This document shows positions 43,763 through 52,762 of a stretch of DNA of 64,000 nt, in pieces (positions within the stretch are counted from its first letter, which is position 1; each line of letters starts with the position of its first letter). A model generated the notes under the pieces. That model was not told the DNA's origin. It saw only the letters and a list, made by a program, of their open reading frames with translations, and did not search any database. The stretch spans positions 682,001 through 746,000 of the forward strand of contig JAWMQL010000003.1 of assembly GCA_033283165.1 (NCBI GenBank), read 5' to 3'. The DNA is from JAWMQL01 sp033283165 (lineage in GTDB: Bacteria; Pseudomonadota; Gammaproteobacteria; Pseudomonadales; Halieaceae). Made by a program: the position numbers and the translations under genes.

Positions 43763-45223
43763 ATGCACACACAAACCGTCAGCCAACTGTTGCAGGGGCT
43801 GCGAGAGAAGCGTTTTTCCAGTGTTGAGCTGACGCGCTGCTTCCTCGATCGCATCGCCAGACTGGATGGCGAACTCAACAGTTTCATCAGCGTGGACGAG
43901 GACAACGCCCTGGCCCAGGCGGCGGCCGCCGATGCCCGGCTGGCCCGCGGCGAGGGCGGTCCGCTGACCGGCCTGCCCGTCGCCCACAAGGATATCTTCT
44001 GCACCGACGGCCTGCGCACCACCTGCGGCTCGCGGATGCTGGATAACTTCATTCCCCCCTACGATGCCACCCTGATCCAGCGTTTCCGGGACAGCGGCAG
44101 TGTGCTGCTGGGCAAGACCAACATGGACGAGTTCGCGATGGGATCGTCCAATGAAACCAGCTATTACGGACCGGTCAGGAACCCCTGGGACCACAAGCTG
44201 GTGCCCGGGGGCTCCTCCGGGGGTTCCGCGGCCGCGGTGGCGGCCCGACTGGCCCCGGCGGCCACAGGCACCGACACCGGAGGCTCCATCCGGCAGCCGG
44301 CCGCCTTCTGCGGTATCACCGGGCTGAAACCGACCTATGGCCGGGTTTCCCGGTTGGGCATGGTCGCTTTCGCCTCCAGCCTGGACCAGGCCGGACCGAT
44401 GGCGCGCAGCGCCGAGGACTGCGCCCTGCTGCTCAATACCATGGCGGGCCACGACCCACTGGATTCCACCTCGTCTGTGCAACCGGTGGAGGATTACTGC
44501 GCCGGACTGGGCAACAGCCTGCAGGGACTGCGGATCGGTCTGCCCCGCGAATACTTTGGCGAAGGCCTGGACAGCGCCACGGGAGCAGCGGTACGGGCGG
44601 CCCTGGCGGAACTGGAAAAACTCGGTGCCGAACTGGTCGACGTCTCCCTGCCTCACAGCGAACTGACCATTCCCACCTACTATATCGTGGCGCCCGCAGA
44701 GGCTTCCACCAACCTGTCCCGCTATGACGGCGTACGCTACGGCCATCGCTGTGACGACCCGCGTGACCTGCACGACCTCTATACCCGCACCCGGGAGGAA
44801 GGTTTCGGTGATGAGGTCAAGCGCCGTATCCTGGTTGGCACCTATGCCCTGTCCGCTGGCTATTACGACGCCTATTACAAAAAGGCCCAACAGGTTAGAC
44901 GCCTGATCAAGGACGATTTCATGCGCTGTTTCGAACAGGTGGACGTTCTTGCCGGACCCACCACACCCGGGCCCGCTTTCGGTATCGGGGCCAAGTCGAA
45001 CGACCCGGTGGCCATGTACCTGGAAGACGTTTACACCCTGGCGGTCAACCTGGCGGGCCTGCCCGGTATGTCGGTGCCGGCTGGCCTGGTGGGGGGCAAT
45101 CCGGTGGGACTGCAGTTGATCGGGCGGCATTTTGCTGAGGGCCGGCTGCTGAACGTGGCGCACCGCCTGCAGCAGGTCACTGACTGGCACCTGCTGGAGC
45201 CGGCCGCAGGGAGGGACGCCTGA
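43763..45223 (+). CDS. gatA: GatA, glutaminyl amidase subunit
   Basis: Releases ammonia from glutamine for tRNA amidation. The 486 residues are an amidase-signature enzyme: the catalytic Lys in PVAHKDIFCTDG, the Ser-rich core GGSSGGSAAAVAARLAPAA and TDTGGSIRQPAAFCG. The stop overlaps the gatB start (TGATG). Confidence 0.97.
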   Translation: MHTQTVSQLLQGLREKRFSSVELTRCFLDRIARLDGELNSFISVDEDNALAQAAAADARLARGEGGPLTGLPVAHKDIFCTDGLRTTCGSRMLDNFIPPYDATLIQRFRDSGSVLLGKTNMDEFAMGSSNETSYYGPVRNPWDHKLVPGGSSGGSAAAVAARLAPAATGTDTGGSIRQPAAFCGITGLKPTYGRVSRLGMVAFASSLDQAGPMARSAEDCALLLNTMAGHDPLDSTSSVQPVEDYCAGLGNSLQGLRIGLPREYFGEGLDSATGAAVRAALAELEKLGAELVDVSLPHSELTIPTYYIVAPAEASTNLSRYDGVRYGHRCDDPRDLHDLYTRTREEGFGDEVKRRILVGTYALSAGYYDAYYKKAQQVRRLIKDDFMRCFEQVDVLAGPTTPGPAFGIGAKSNDPVAMYLEDVYTLAVNLAGLPGMSVPAGLVGGNPVGLQLIGRHFAEGRLLNVAHRLQQVTDWHLLEPAAGRDA

Positions 45224-46665
45224 TGCAGTGGGAAACCGTCATTGGCCTGGAAGTGCATTTGCAGCTGGCTACCCGGTCCAAGATATTTTCCGGAGCCGCT
45301 ACCACCTTCGGCGCCGAGCCGAACACCCAGGCCTGCGCGGTAGACCTGGCCATGCCCGGCATGTTGCCCGTGCTGAATGAACAGGCCGTGCGCTACGCGG
45401 TGATGTTCGGGCTGGGTATCGGTGCGGAGATCGGTCTGCGCTCGGTCTTCGACCGCAAGAATTACTTCTACCCGGACCTGCCCAAGGGCTACCAGATCTC
45501 CCAGTTTTCGGACCCGGTGGTGGGCAGGGGCAGCTTTGAAATCCACCTGGACGATGGCAGCAGTCGTACGATCGGCATCACCCGGGCCCACCTCGAGGAA
45601 GACGCGGGCAAGTCCCTGCACGAGGATTTTCACGGCATGAGCGGTATTGACCTGAACCGCGCCGGGACACCGCTGCTGGAGATCGTGTCCGAACCGGACC
45701 TGCGCAGCGCAGAGGAAGCGGTGGCTTACCTCAAAGCGCTGCACAGCCTGGTGACCTACCTGGGTATTTCCGACGGCAATATGGCCGAGGGCTCGATGCG
45801 CTGCGACATCAATATCTCCCTGCGCCCGAAAGGCGAAACCGGGTTCGGCACCCGGGCAGAGATCAAGAACGTCAACAGCTTCCGCTTTGTGGAAAAGGCC
45901 ATACGCTTCGAGCAGGAGCGGCAGCAGGATATCCTGGAGGACGGTGGCAGCGTGGTGCAGGAGACCCGCCTGTACGACGCCGACCAGGACGAAACACGCC
46001 CCATGCGCAGCAAGGAGGTCGCCAACGACTACCGCTATTTCCCGGAGCCTGACCTGTTGCCGGTCGTGATCGACGAGGCCTATATCGAGGCGGTGCGGGA
46101 CAGCCTGCCGGAGCTGCCCCCGGCCAAGCTCCAGCGCTTTACCGAGCAATACGGACTGAGCGCCTATGACGCCGCGGTACTGTCCGACAGCCGCGCCCTG
46201 GCCGACTACTTCGAGGACGTGGTGGCAGGCTGCGGCGACGCCAAGATCGCCGCCAACTGGGTCCAGGTGGAGTTGCTGGGACAGCTCAATCGGGCCGAAC
46301 TCGATCTGGACGGCAGTCCGGTCACCGCCACAGCGCTGGCCGGGCTGATCGCCCGCATCCTGGACGACAGCATTTCGGGTAAGATCGCCAAACAGGTGTT
46401 CGAGGCGATGTGGCAGGGCGAGGGCAGCGCCGATGAAATCATCGAGGCTCGCGGCCTGAAACAGGTCAGTGACAGCGGTGCGCTGGAAGCCATGGTAGAC
46501 GAGGTCATCGCGGCCAACGCGGCGCAGGTGGAGCAGTACCTGGCGGCTGACGATGCCAGGCGCAAGAAACTCGTCGGCTTTTTCGTCGGCCAGGTCATGC
46601 AGCTCTCGAAGGGCCAGGCCAACCCGCAGATGGTCAACCAGCTGCTGGCCAAAAAACTGGTGTAG
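45223..46665 (+). CDS. gatB: GatB, tRNA-binding amidotransferase subunit
   Basis: Kinase-like subunit that activates the misacylated aminoacyl-tRNA and receives ammonia from GatA. The 480 residues include WETVIGLEVHLQL, KNYFYPDLPKGYQISQF, the signature DLNRAGTPLLEIVSEPDLRS and a C-terminal YqeY-like tail domain. Confidence 0.97.
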   Translation: MQWETVIGLEVHLQLATRSKIFSGAATTFGAEPNTQACAVDLAMPGMLPVLNEQAVRYAVMFGLGIGAEIGLRSVFDRKNYFYPDLPKGYQISQFSDPVVGRGSFEIHLDDGSSRTIGITRAHLEEDAGKSLHEDFHGMSGIDLNRAGTPLLEIVSEPDLRSAEEAVAYLKALHSLVTYLGISDGNMAEGSMRCDINISLRPKGETGFGTRAEIKNVNSFRFVEKAIRFEQERQQDILEDGGSVVQETRLYDADQDETRPMRSKEVANDYRYFPEPDLLPVVIDEAYIEAVRDSLPELPPAKLQRFTEQYGLSAYDAAVLSDSRALADYFEDVVAGCGDAKIAANWVQVELLGQLNRAELDLDGSPVTATALAGLIARILDDSISGKIAKQVFEAMWQGEGSADEIIEARGLKQVSDSGALEAMVDEVIAANAAQVEQYLAADDARRKKLVGFFVGQVMQLSKGQANPQMVNQLLAKKLV

Positions 46666-46672
46666 GGTATCG

Positions 46673-46966
46673 ATGAAGAAAGACAAGCAAAAAGTCCTTG
46701 ACGAGGTCTGGACCGAAGACCGGGTAAGAAGCTTCCTGGAGGTGCGCTCACACGACGGCAACAGCGATGACTTTCACATGCTGCTGAAAGCCTACCAGAG
46801 CATGCGGGCATCCGACTTCGAACTGTTCGTGGGGTTTTTCGTCGCGGATGGCCGCGACCTCGAGGCCACCGGCCTGGACGGCCGCACGGTACTGGAGATT
46901 ATTGCCGAGCACCGCCACGGCGAGGAGTACGCCCAGGCCATCAGGGCGGGCCTGGGCGGGAACTGA
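46673..46966 (+). CDS. Small conserved protein, PA4642-like
   Basis: A 97-residue acidic, soluble protein without signal or membrane segment. It reads like the short family named after P. aeruginosa PA4642; that is from memory and the function is unknown. The ATG follows the gatB stop by seven bases with GGG just before, so it is probably cotranscribed. A perfect 14-bp palindrome CCGGACGCGTCCGG (46969-46982) separates it from the convergent smr gene. Confidence 0.7.
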   Translation: MKKDKQKVLDEVWTEDRVRSFLEVRSHDGNSDDFHMLLKAYQSMRASDFELFVGFFVADGRDLEATGLDGRTVLEIIAEHRHGEEYAQAIRAGLGGN

Positions 46967-46985
46967 AACCGGACGCGTCCGGGCT

Positions 46986-47588
46986 TCAGTCGATCTCGCG
47001 GCGCCCTTTCATGAAGCGCTCGCGGTTTTCGCGTTTCTTCGCCTCGCTTTTGCGCAACAACACATAGGCCGCCCCGGTGCCGCCATGCCGCGGCTGGGCA
47101 CTGTGAAAAGCCTGTACCACGTCCAGTTCCCGCAGCCAGTGATTGACGCAACCTTTCAGGACGGAACTGCGCTCGTGTTCCGCCTTCCCCTCCCCCTTGC
47201 CGTGCACCAGCATCACCGCCCGCAGCCCCAGTCGCTCCGCTTCCTGGATAAAATCGAACAGTTCCCGTCGCGCCCGCGCCGCCGTCATGCGATGCAGGTC
47301 AAGCCGCGCATCGATCTCGTAACGGCCCTGCTTCAACTTGCGGAAGACACCGTTCTGCACCCCCGGGCGCTTGAAATCCAGTACATACCAGGGGTCGAGG
47401 GGCTCGATACCCTCCTCGCTGAGGTTGTTGCGGTCGTATTCCCCGGCCCGGACCGCCGCCCGGCGGCGCAGTTCAAGGGAGGAATCCTTGCCTCCGCGAG
47501 GATCGCTTTTCAACGCCACGCGAGGTTCCCGCCGCAGGCGCTGCACCCCGGCCATTTCCCGTGAAAACAGGTCTTCCTCGTCGTTCAT
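46986..47588 (-). CDS. Smr-domain protein
   Basis: Small-MutS-related domain protein; family members act as nucleases or ribosome-rescue factors (SmrB in E. coli). The 200 residues have a charged N-terminal region and the C-terminal Smr domain with DLHRMTAARARRELFDFI, the catalytic-loop motif VMLVHGKGEGK and QPRHGGTGAAYVLLRK. ATG 47588 is chosen; GTG 47600 is possible. A perfect TATAAT lies on this strand at 47622-47617, with a poor -35. Confidence 0.9.
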   Translation of the reverse strand: MNDEEDLFSREMAGVQRLRREPRVALKSDPRGGKDSSLELRRRAAVRAGEYDRNNLSEEGIEPLDPWYVLDFKRPGVQNGVFRKLKQGRYEIDARLDLHRMTAARARRELFDFIQEAERLGLRAVMLVHGKGEGKAEHERSSVLKGCVNHWLRELDVVQAFHSAQPRHGGTGAAYVLLRKSEAKKRENRERFMKGRREID

Positions 47589-47627
47589 CTCGTAGTTCAC
47601 CGCCGCCAACTCCGCTATTATAGCGCC

Positions 47628-47852
47628 GTGACTGAAGATAACCCCAGCCCGGCCCGGGGCCCGACAACCTGCCCGCTGTGCGGCGGTGACAACCAGTGCG
47701 CGGTGACGACCGGTAGCCCGGTGGGCGACTGCTGGTGCGCCGGCGCCACGATCGACCCGGCGCGCCTGGCGGCGATAGCCTCGGCAACCCGGGCCTGCCT
47801 GTGCCCCGCCTGCGCCGGGCTACGAGGAGATACAACGTGCGAGGAAACCTGA
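47628..47852 (+). CDS. Cysteine-rich CWC family small protein
   Basis: A 74-residue protein with nine cysteines, including CPLC (15-18), CWC (35-37) and CLCPAC (57-62), fitting the Cys-rich CWC family thought to bind zinc. The function is unknown. It starts with GTG and its last 16 bp overlap the CysZ-like gene in another frame, so the two are probably translationally coupled. Confidence 0.75.
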   Translation: MTEDNPSPARGPTTCPLCGGDNQCAVTTGSPVGDCWCAGATIDPARLAAIASATRACLCPACAGLRGDTTCEET

Positions 47853-48577
47853 TCGGGGGCGCCGGCTACCTGTTGCGCGGCGCGAAATTGCTGCCCCACC
47901 CCAGTCTGCGGCTGTTTGTGATCGTCCCGCTGGTGGTCAACATCGTGATTTTCGGCAGCCTCATCGGCGTGGGTTTCAGCTACCTGAGCGATTTCATGGA
48001 CAGCCTGATGAACTGGGTGCCCGACTGGCTGGGCTTCATTGAATGGATTCTCTGGCCGCTGATCGCCCTGGCAGTCAGCCTGATAACAGGCTACCTGTTT
48101 ACAGCCGTGGCCCTGATCATCGCCTCACCCTTCAACTCGCTGTTGGCAGAAAAAGTCGAGGAACTGCATACCGCAAAGCCGGTGGATTCGCTGGAGGGAT
48201 TCGGGGCGGCACTGATGGAAGTGCCCAGGGCGATCATCCGCGAACTCGGCAAGCTGCTTTACTACCTGCCCATGGCGGCCTTTGTCCTGCTGCTGACCTT
48301 TATCCCGGTGTTGAACATGGCGTCCCCGGTGTTGTGGTTCCTGCTGGGAGCCTGGATGATGAGCATCCAGTTCGTGGACTACCCGGTGGACAATCACCGC
48401 ATGGGTTTCGGCGAGGTCAAGGAAGCCTGCCGTCGCCGTCGCCTCAGCAGCCTGGGTTTCGGCGGCCTGGTGGCTCTGTGCACCGGGATACCGGTGATCA
48501 ATTTCTTCGTGGTCCCCGCCGCCGTGGCCGGCGCCACCCTTTTGTGGTGTGACGAGTTGCAGGAGCGGTCCGGATAG
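47837..48577 (+). CDS. cysZ: CysZ/EI24-family membrane protein
   Basis: Inner-membrane protein of the family that in E. coli supports sulfate uptake. The 246 residues have about four hydrophobic helices and the family stretches GYLLRGAKLLPHPSLRLFVIVP and ASPFNSLLAEKVEE. GTG 47837 has AGGAG nine bases upstream inside the CWC gene. Sulfate transport is inferred from family only; no cys genes are nearby. Confidence 0.85.
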   Translation: MRGNLIGGAGYLLRGAKLLPHPSLRLFVIVPLVVNIVIFGSLIGVGFSYLSDFMDSLMNWVPDWLGFIEWILWPLIALAVSLITGYLFTAVALIIASPFNSLLAEKVEELHTAKPVDSLEGFGAALMEVPRAIIRELGKLLYYLPMAAFVLLLTFIPVLNMASPVLWFLLGAWMMSIQFVDYPVDNHRMGFGEVKEACRRRRLSSLGFGGLVALCTGIPVINFFVVPAAVAGATLLWCDELQERSG

Positions 48578-48607
48578 TGCGGTTGCGGACCGCCTTTCAG
48601 AAACAGA

Positions 48608-49864
48608 TCAATCCAGCAGCTCCGCCGGCGGATGAGTGCACTCCAGCTTCTGGCCCAGCAATGCCTCCAGGTCCGGCAGCAGGAAGGCATCGTCTTCCGA
48701 GGCAAAACTGATCGATATCCCGGTCGCCCCGGCCCGCCCGGTGCGGCCGATGCGGTGCACGTAGTCCTCGGGATCTTCCGGCAGGTTGTAATTAACCACG
48801 TGCGAAATCCCGTCCACATGAATGCCCCGGCCGGCCACGTCGGTGGCCACCAGCACCTTGATCTCACCTTTTTTGAACTGATCCAGGGTTTTGGTCCGCT
48901 TGGCCTGCGGAATCTCTCCCGACAGGATGCCACAGCTCACACCCGACTTGCGCAGGCGCTCGTGCAGGCGTCGCACCTGGTCGCGGCGATTGGCAAAGAC
49001 GATCAGGCTGTCGCACTCGGGTGAGCGGATCAGGTTACTGAGCACGCGGAAGCGCTCGTCGGATCGGACCATGTAAATCTTCTGGTCAACCGAGTCGGTG
49101 GCCACGTGCTCGGGCTCGATATCCACCTTGACGGGGTGATAGGTCCACTGCTGGGACAGGTTGATGATGTCCTGGGTAAAGGTGGCCGAGAACAGCAGGG
49201 TCTGGCGATCTTCCTTGCGCGGGGTTGCGCGCACAATACGCTTGACCTGCGGGATGAAGCCCATGTCCAGCATGCGGTCCGCCTCGTCCAGCACCAGGAT
49301 CTCCACATGATCCAGGTAGACATCGCGGCGCGTCATGAAGTCGATCAGGCGCCCCGGGGTCGCGACCACCAGATCGACGATGTCGCTGGTCATCCGGTTG
49401 AGTTGCTTCTGGTAGTCCATGCCGCCAATCAGGGTAATGACGTTGAGCCCGGTGTACTTGCCCAGGTCCCTGGCATCCTCCGCGATCTGCATCACCAGCT
49501 CCCGGGTCGGGGCGATGACGACAGCCCGCGGCTCACCCAGAAAGCGCTCGCCTTCCACCGGGTTGCACAACAGGTCATTGAAGATGGTAATGAGAAAAGC
49601 CGCCGTCTTGCCGGTACCGGTCTGGGCCTTGCCGATGGCGTCATGGCCCTGCAGGGTCTGGGGCAGGATGCCCGCCTGAATGGGGGAACAGTACTCGAAA
49701 CCCAGCTCGGCGATACCGCGCATCAGTTCGTCGCGCAAATCCAGGTCGTGGAAGCGGGTTTCACCCTCTTTCGGTTCTACCTGGAACTGGTCCAGGGTCC
49801 AGGGGGTCTGGTCGGCGGCGGGTTTGTCTCCCCGCGGGCGCCTGCCGGCAGCTGATCTACTCAC
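48608..49864 (-). CDS. rhlB: RhlB-type DEAD-box RNA helicase
   Basis: ATP-dependent RNA helicase; E. coli RhlB works in the RNA degradosome. The 418 residues carry the Q-motif region, Walker A AQTGTGKTAAF, DEAD in VLDEADRMLDMGF, SAT in FSATFTQD and motif VI HRIGRTGRAG. The N-terminal spacing and C-terminal tail LECTHPPAELLD fit RhlB better than RhlE. The GTG start has AGGA seven bases upstream. Confidence 0.88.
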   Translation of the reverse strand: MSRSAAGRRPRGDKPAADQTPWTLDQFQVEPKEGETRFHDLDLRDELMRGIAELGFEYCSPIQAGILPQTLQGHDAIGKAQTGTGKTAAFLITIFNDLLCNPVEGERFLGEPRAVVIAPTRELVMQIAEDARDLGKYTGLNVITLIGGMDYQKQLNRMTSDIVDLVVATPGRLIDFMTRRDVYLDHVEILVLDEADRMLDMGFIPQVKRIVRATPRKEDRQTLLFSATFTQDIINLSQQWTYHPVKVDIEPEHVATDSVDQKIYMVRSDERFRVLSNLIRSPECDSLIVFANRRDQVRRLHERLRKSGVSCGILSGEIPQAKRTKTLDQFKKGEIKVLVATDVAGRGIHVDGISHVVNYNLPEDPEDYVHRIGRTGRAGATGISISFASEDDAFLLPDLEALLGQKLECTHPPAELLD

Positions 49865-49956
49865 GTGTTTTCCTGTGGCTGGTCAAAAAGCGCGCTAGTT
49901 TAGCACTTTTCGGCCACGAATAGGTGACCGGTGACAAGGCAGTAATACCGCTGGAC

Positions 49957-50544
49957 TCAGCGCGGCGGATAGAGCCTGGCAAGGTAGTAATCAGCACTCA
50001 CGAAGCGGCCGCCGCCGGTAAACAGCAGGGTCAGCAGCATCACAAAGTAGGTGACGGCAAACTCTATGCCATTATTCAGGATCACGAAATCGCCCTTTTC
50101 GGTCAGCCACGCATAATTACCGTACTCCTGCAGGGTTTCCCTGGCCGACGCCAGCCGCACCGCGACCTCCTGGGCACTGGAGTCGGCTATGGCTGCCCAG
50201 CCGTGCTCCCAGTGCACCGCCAGTGCCGCCACCACCATGGTGACCATCAGCGGAATCGATACCCAGCGAGTGGCCAGCCCGATCAGCAACAGCAGGGCGC
50301 CGATGGCCTCGGTGTAGGCGGCCAGGTAGGCCAGCACGGTGGGAAAGGGCAGGCCCAGGCCCCAGTCCGGATTCCCGAACCAGGCCGCGGTGTTATCGAT
50401 GCCGGCGATTTTCTGGGTGCCGGCCATCCAGAAAACGGGGAAGAGGTACAGTCGCAGAGCCAACGGAGCGACCCCGTCGAGGTATTTCAGGCGAGAAAAA
50501 AGACCGTTATGTATGGTGTAATACAGGCCCGCAAGCTGATTCAT
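49957..50544 (-). CDS. DoxX-family membrane protein
   Basis: Four-helix inner-membrane protein of the DoxX/SURF4-like family, role in this organism unknown. The 195 residues contain the conserved LRLYLFPVFWMAGTQKI start and a helix pair around AYTEAIGALLLLIGLATRW. The loop between helices 3 and 4 is longer than in typical DoxX proteins. AGGA lies eight bases before the ATG. It diverges from the MATE gene across a 74-bp region rich in inverted repeats. Confidence 0.85.
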   Translation of the reverse strand: MNQLAGLYYTIHNGLFSRLKYLDGVAPLALRLYLFPVFWMAGTQKIAGIDNTAAWFGNPDWGLGLPFPTVLAYLAAYTEAIGALLLLIGLATRWVSIPLMVTMVVAALAVHWEHGWAAIADSSAQEVAVRLASARETLQEYGNYAWLTEKGDFVILNNGIEFAVTYFVMLLTLLFTGGGRFVSADYYLARLYPPR

Positions 50545-50573
50545 CCAATTATCCTACCAGTGACTGTTTTAAA

Positions 50574-50589
50574 TGTGACAGCGGTCACG
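50574..50589. promoter_or_regulatory. CRP/Vfr-like site TGTGA-N6-TCACG
   Basis: The sequence AAATGTGACAGCGGTCACGG contains TGTGA (50574-50578), six bases and TCACG (50585-50589), nine of ten positions of the CRP half-site pair TGTGA-N6-TCACA. It lies midway between the divergent DoxX and MATE starts. No crp homologue is in the window, so this is motif evidence only. Confidence 0.45.
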
Positions 50590-50606
50590 GGAAAAAGTTT
50601 TTCCCG
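50588..50606. promoter_or_regulatory. Perfect 19-bp inverted repeat upstream of MATE
   Basis: CGGGAAAAA-G-TTTTTCCCG: two perfect 9-bp arms around one base, ending 12 bp before the GTG of the MATE exporter and overlapping the CRP-like site by two bases. The shape suits a dimeric regulator operator. As RNA the central loop is too small for a full stem. Confidence 0.55.
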
Positions 50607-50618
50607 GACAGCCTACCC

Positions 50619-52007
50619 GTGAAGGAAGGTCGACTGCAAAACTTACTGCGCGAAGGCCGCTCGCTGGCCGCCATCGCCTGGCCCATGTTTATCGCGCAAC
50701 TGGCCCAGATGGGCACCGGAGTGGTGGATACCATCATGGCCGGGCGCTATGCAGCGGAGGACCTGGCAGCCATCGCCATCGGTTTCAACATCTGGCTGCC
50801 CATCTACCTTTTCTTTCTTGGCGCCATGCTGGGCGCCGCCGCAATCGTCGCCCAGGATTTCGGCGCCGGGCGCCTGCAAAAGGTGCGAGACCTGTTGCCC
50901 CAGTCCCTTTGGCTGGCCCTGGCAATTGGCCTGATCCTCTCACCCCTGTGCTTTTTCGCAGACCCGATTCTGGGCCTGTTGGGCCTGGAGGAGAGCACCC
51001 GTATCAAGAGCCGTGACTACCTGCAGGCCACGGCCTTCGGCCTGCCGGCGGCGGCCATATTCCAGGCCCTCCGCTGCCACACCCAGGGCATCGGCATCCT
51101 GCGCCCCTTCGCGATCGCCAGCACGCTCGGCTTCCTGGCCAATATTCCGCTGAACTACGCCTTTATCTATGGCCACTGGGGCCTTCCCGAGATGGGCGCC
51201 GCGGGTTGCGGCTGGGCCACCGCGATCTCCATGTGGCTGGGTCCGCTACTGATCGCCTTCTATATGCTGCGCGCCAGTGACCTCCGACCCTACCTGCCGG
51301 AACGATTCCTGGTAGCGCCGAACCTGCCGGTGATCGGCGAAATAGCCCGGGTCGGGATGCCCATCGGGTTGACCTTCTTCCTCGAGGTAGCAGTATTCTC
51401 GATGATCGCCCTGATGATCGCCCGTCTGGGCAACGCGGCCATCGCCGCCCACCAGATCGCCTTCAACGTCTGGGATATCGTCTACATTCCTCTGGTCAGC
51501 ATCGGCTCGGCCATGGCCACCCGGGTGGGGCATGCCATCGGTGCCGGCGATCGCCCCGGGGTACAGCGGGCGGTAACCACCGGCATGCTGGTTACTGCAG
51601 TGGTCGCCCTGCTGGCTACGGCCATGCTGGTGCTCGCGCCACAGTTGATCGTCGACGCCTACACACCGGACGAATCCATTTCAAGGTTGGCGGTCAACCT
51701 GTTGCGACTGGCCGCGCTGTTCGTGATTTTCGACGCCATCCAGGTCGTGTCCTCCTTCTGCCTGCGGGCTTACAAGGACACCCGGTTCCCGTTCCTGACC
51801 ATGACCCTGTCGTACTGGTTGCTGTCGCTGCCGCTGGGTTACTACCTGGGACTGGTGCAGGCGCAGAACGCCACAGACGGCGCGAGGGGTTTTTGGCAGG
51901 CCATGATTCTCGGCATTTTCGTCACCGCCCTGCTGGTTAGCTGGCGCCTTCGCGACAAGCTGCGACGGCCGCTGCCGGACCAGCAGGCGGAACCCTTTCC
52001 GCTCTAA
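50619..52007 (+). CDS. MATE-family multidrug/Na+ antiporter (NorM-like)
   Basis: Inner-membrane exporter with 12 predicted helices. The 462 residues show the family features AQMGTGVVDTIMAGRYAAEDLAAIAIG in the first repeat and the matching second half (GMPIGLTFFLEVAVFS, then AAHQIAFN). The GTG start has no clear ribosome-binding site. Substrates cannot be predicted. The end overlaps convergent moeB by four bases. Confidence 0.92.
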   Translation: MKEGRLQNLLREGRSLAAIAWPMFIAQLAQMGTGVVDTIMAGRYAAEDLAAIAIGFNIWLPIYLFFLGAMLGAAAIVAQDFGAGRLQKVRDLLPQSLWLALAIGLILSPLCFFADPILGLLGLEESTRIKSRDYLQATAFGLPAAAIFQALRCHTQGIGILRPFAIASTLGFLANIPLNYAFIYGHWGLPEMGAAGCGWATAISMWLGPLLIAFYMLRASDLRPYLPERFLVAPNLPVIGEIARVGMPIGLTFFLEVAVFSMIALMIARLGNAAIAAHQIAFNVWDIVYIPLVSIGSAMATRVGHAIGAGDRPGVQRAVTTGMLVTAVVALLATAMLVLAPQLIVDAYTPDESISRLAVNLLRLAALFVIFDAIQVVSSFCLRAYKDTRFPFLTMTLSYWLLSLPLGYYLGLVQAQNATDGARGFWQAMILGIFVTALLVSWRLRDKLRRPLPDQQAEPFPL

Positions 52008-52762
52008 TGTCCCACCCCGGCAGCACAGTCGGGGCAATCGGGCCGGCGGGACAGCCGCAGCGTGCGCAGTTCCATGCCCAGCAGGTCCAGTACCAGCAGG
52101 CGGCCCAGCAGTGCCTCACCGTACTCCGCCAGTACCTTGATGGCCTCCATGGCCTGCAGGGAACCGACCACCCCCACCAGCGGCGCCAGCACACCGCTCT
52201 CACTGCAACTGAGGGCGGTACTTTCGCCCTCCTGCGGGTACAGGCAGCGATAGCAGGGGCCACCTGCCGCCGGGTGGAACACCGCGACCTGGCCCTCGCT
52301 CCGCACCGCCGCACCCGATACCAGCGGGATACCGGCCGCAATGCAGGCGCGGTTGATGGCGAATCGGGCCGGGTAGTTGTCGGTGGCGTCCACCACCAGG
52401 TCGACCTCGCGCGCCAGTCGCTGCAGTTCATCCTCCTGCAGCTGCCGTTCCACGATCTCCAGTGAAATGTCGGGATTGATGGCCTGTACAGCGTCGGCGC
52501 AGGAACGCGCCTTGTTGCGCCCCAGGTCGGCCACCCCGTGGGCGATCTGCCGTTGCAGGTTATCGCGCTCGACCGCATCGCCATCGGCCAGGACCAGGCT
52601 GCCGACTCCGGCCGCACCCAGGTAGAGTGCCGCGGGCGCGCCAAGGCCGCCCAGCCCCACCACCAGCACCCGGGATGCCAGCAGACGCTCCTGGCCTTCA
52701 ATATCGAATCCGGGCAACAGCAACTGGCGGCTGTAGCGCTGTAACTGTTCGTCACTCAACAT
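52004..52762 (-). CDS. moeB: MoeB/ThiF-type E1-like adenylyltransferase
   Basis: Adenylates the C-terminal Gly of MoaD (molybdopterin synthase) or ThiS. The 252 residues have the nucleotide-binding GLGGLGAPAALYLGAAGVG, the R finger region DNLQRQIAH, and zinc cysteines in CYRC and CPDC. Placement after prfA-prmC is where Pseudomonas has moeB. ThiF cannot be fully excluded on sequence alone. It overlaps the prmC end by seven bases. Confidence 0.9.
   Translation of the reverse strand: MLSDEQLQRYSRQLLLPGFDIEGQERLLASRVLVVGLGGLGAPAALYLGAAGVGSLVLADGDAVERDNLQRQIAHGVADLGRNKARSCADAVQAINPDISLEIVERQLQEDELQRLAREVDLVVDATDNYPARFAINRACIAAGIPLVSGAAVRSEGQVAVFHPAAGGPCYRCLYPQEGESTALSCSESGVLAPLVGVVGSLQAMEAIKVLAEYGEALLGRLLVLDLLGMELRTLRLSRRPDCPDCAAGVGH

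Noticed and set aside
43364..46761. Two very long open frames antisense to gatC-gatA and gatB (608 and 576 residues)
   Set aside because: They mirror the codon bias of GC-rich essential genes on the opposite strand, lack family-like motifs, and the sense genes are unambiguous.
46969..46982. 14-bp palindrome CCGGACGCGTCCGG between convergent genes
   Set aside because: It is short, has no loop or T-run, and is more likely a chance GC palindrome than a terminator or operator.
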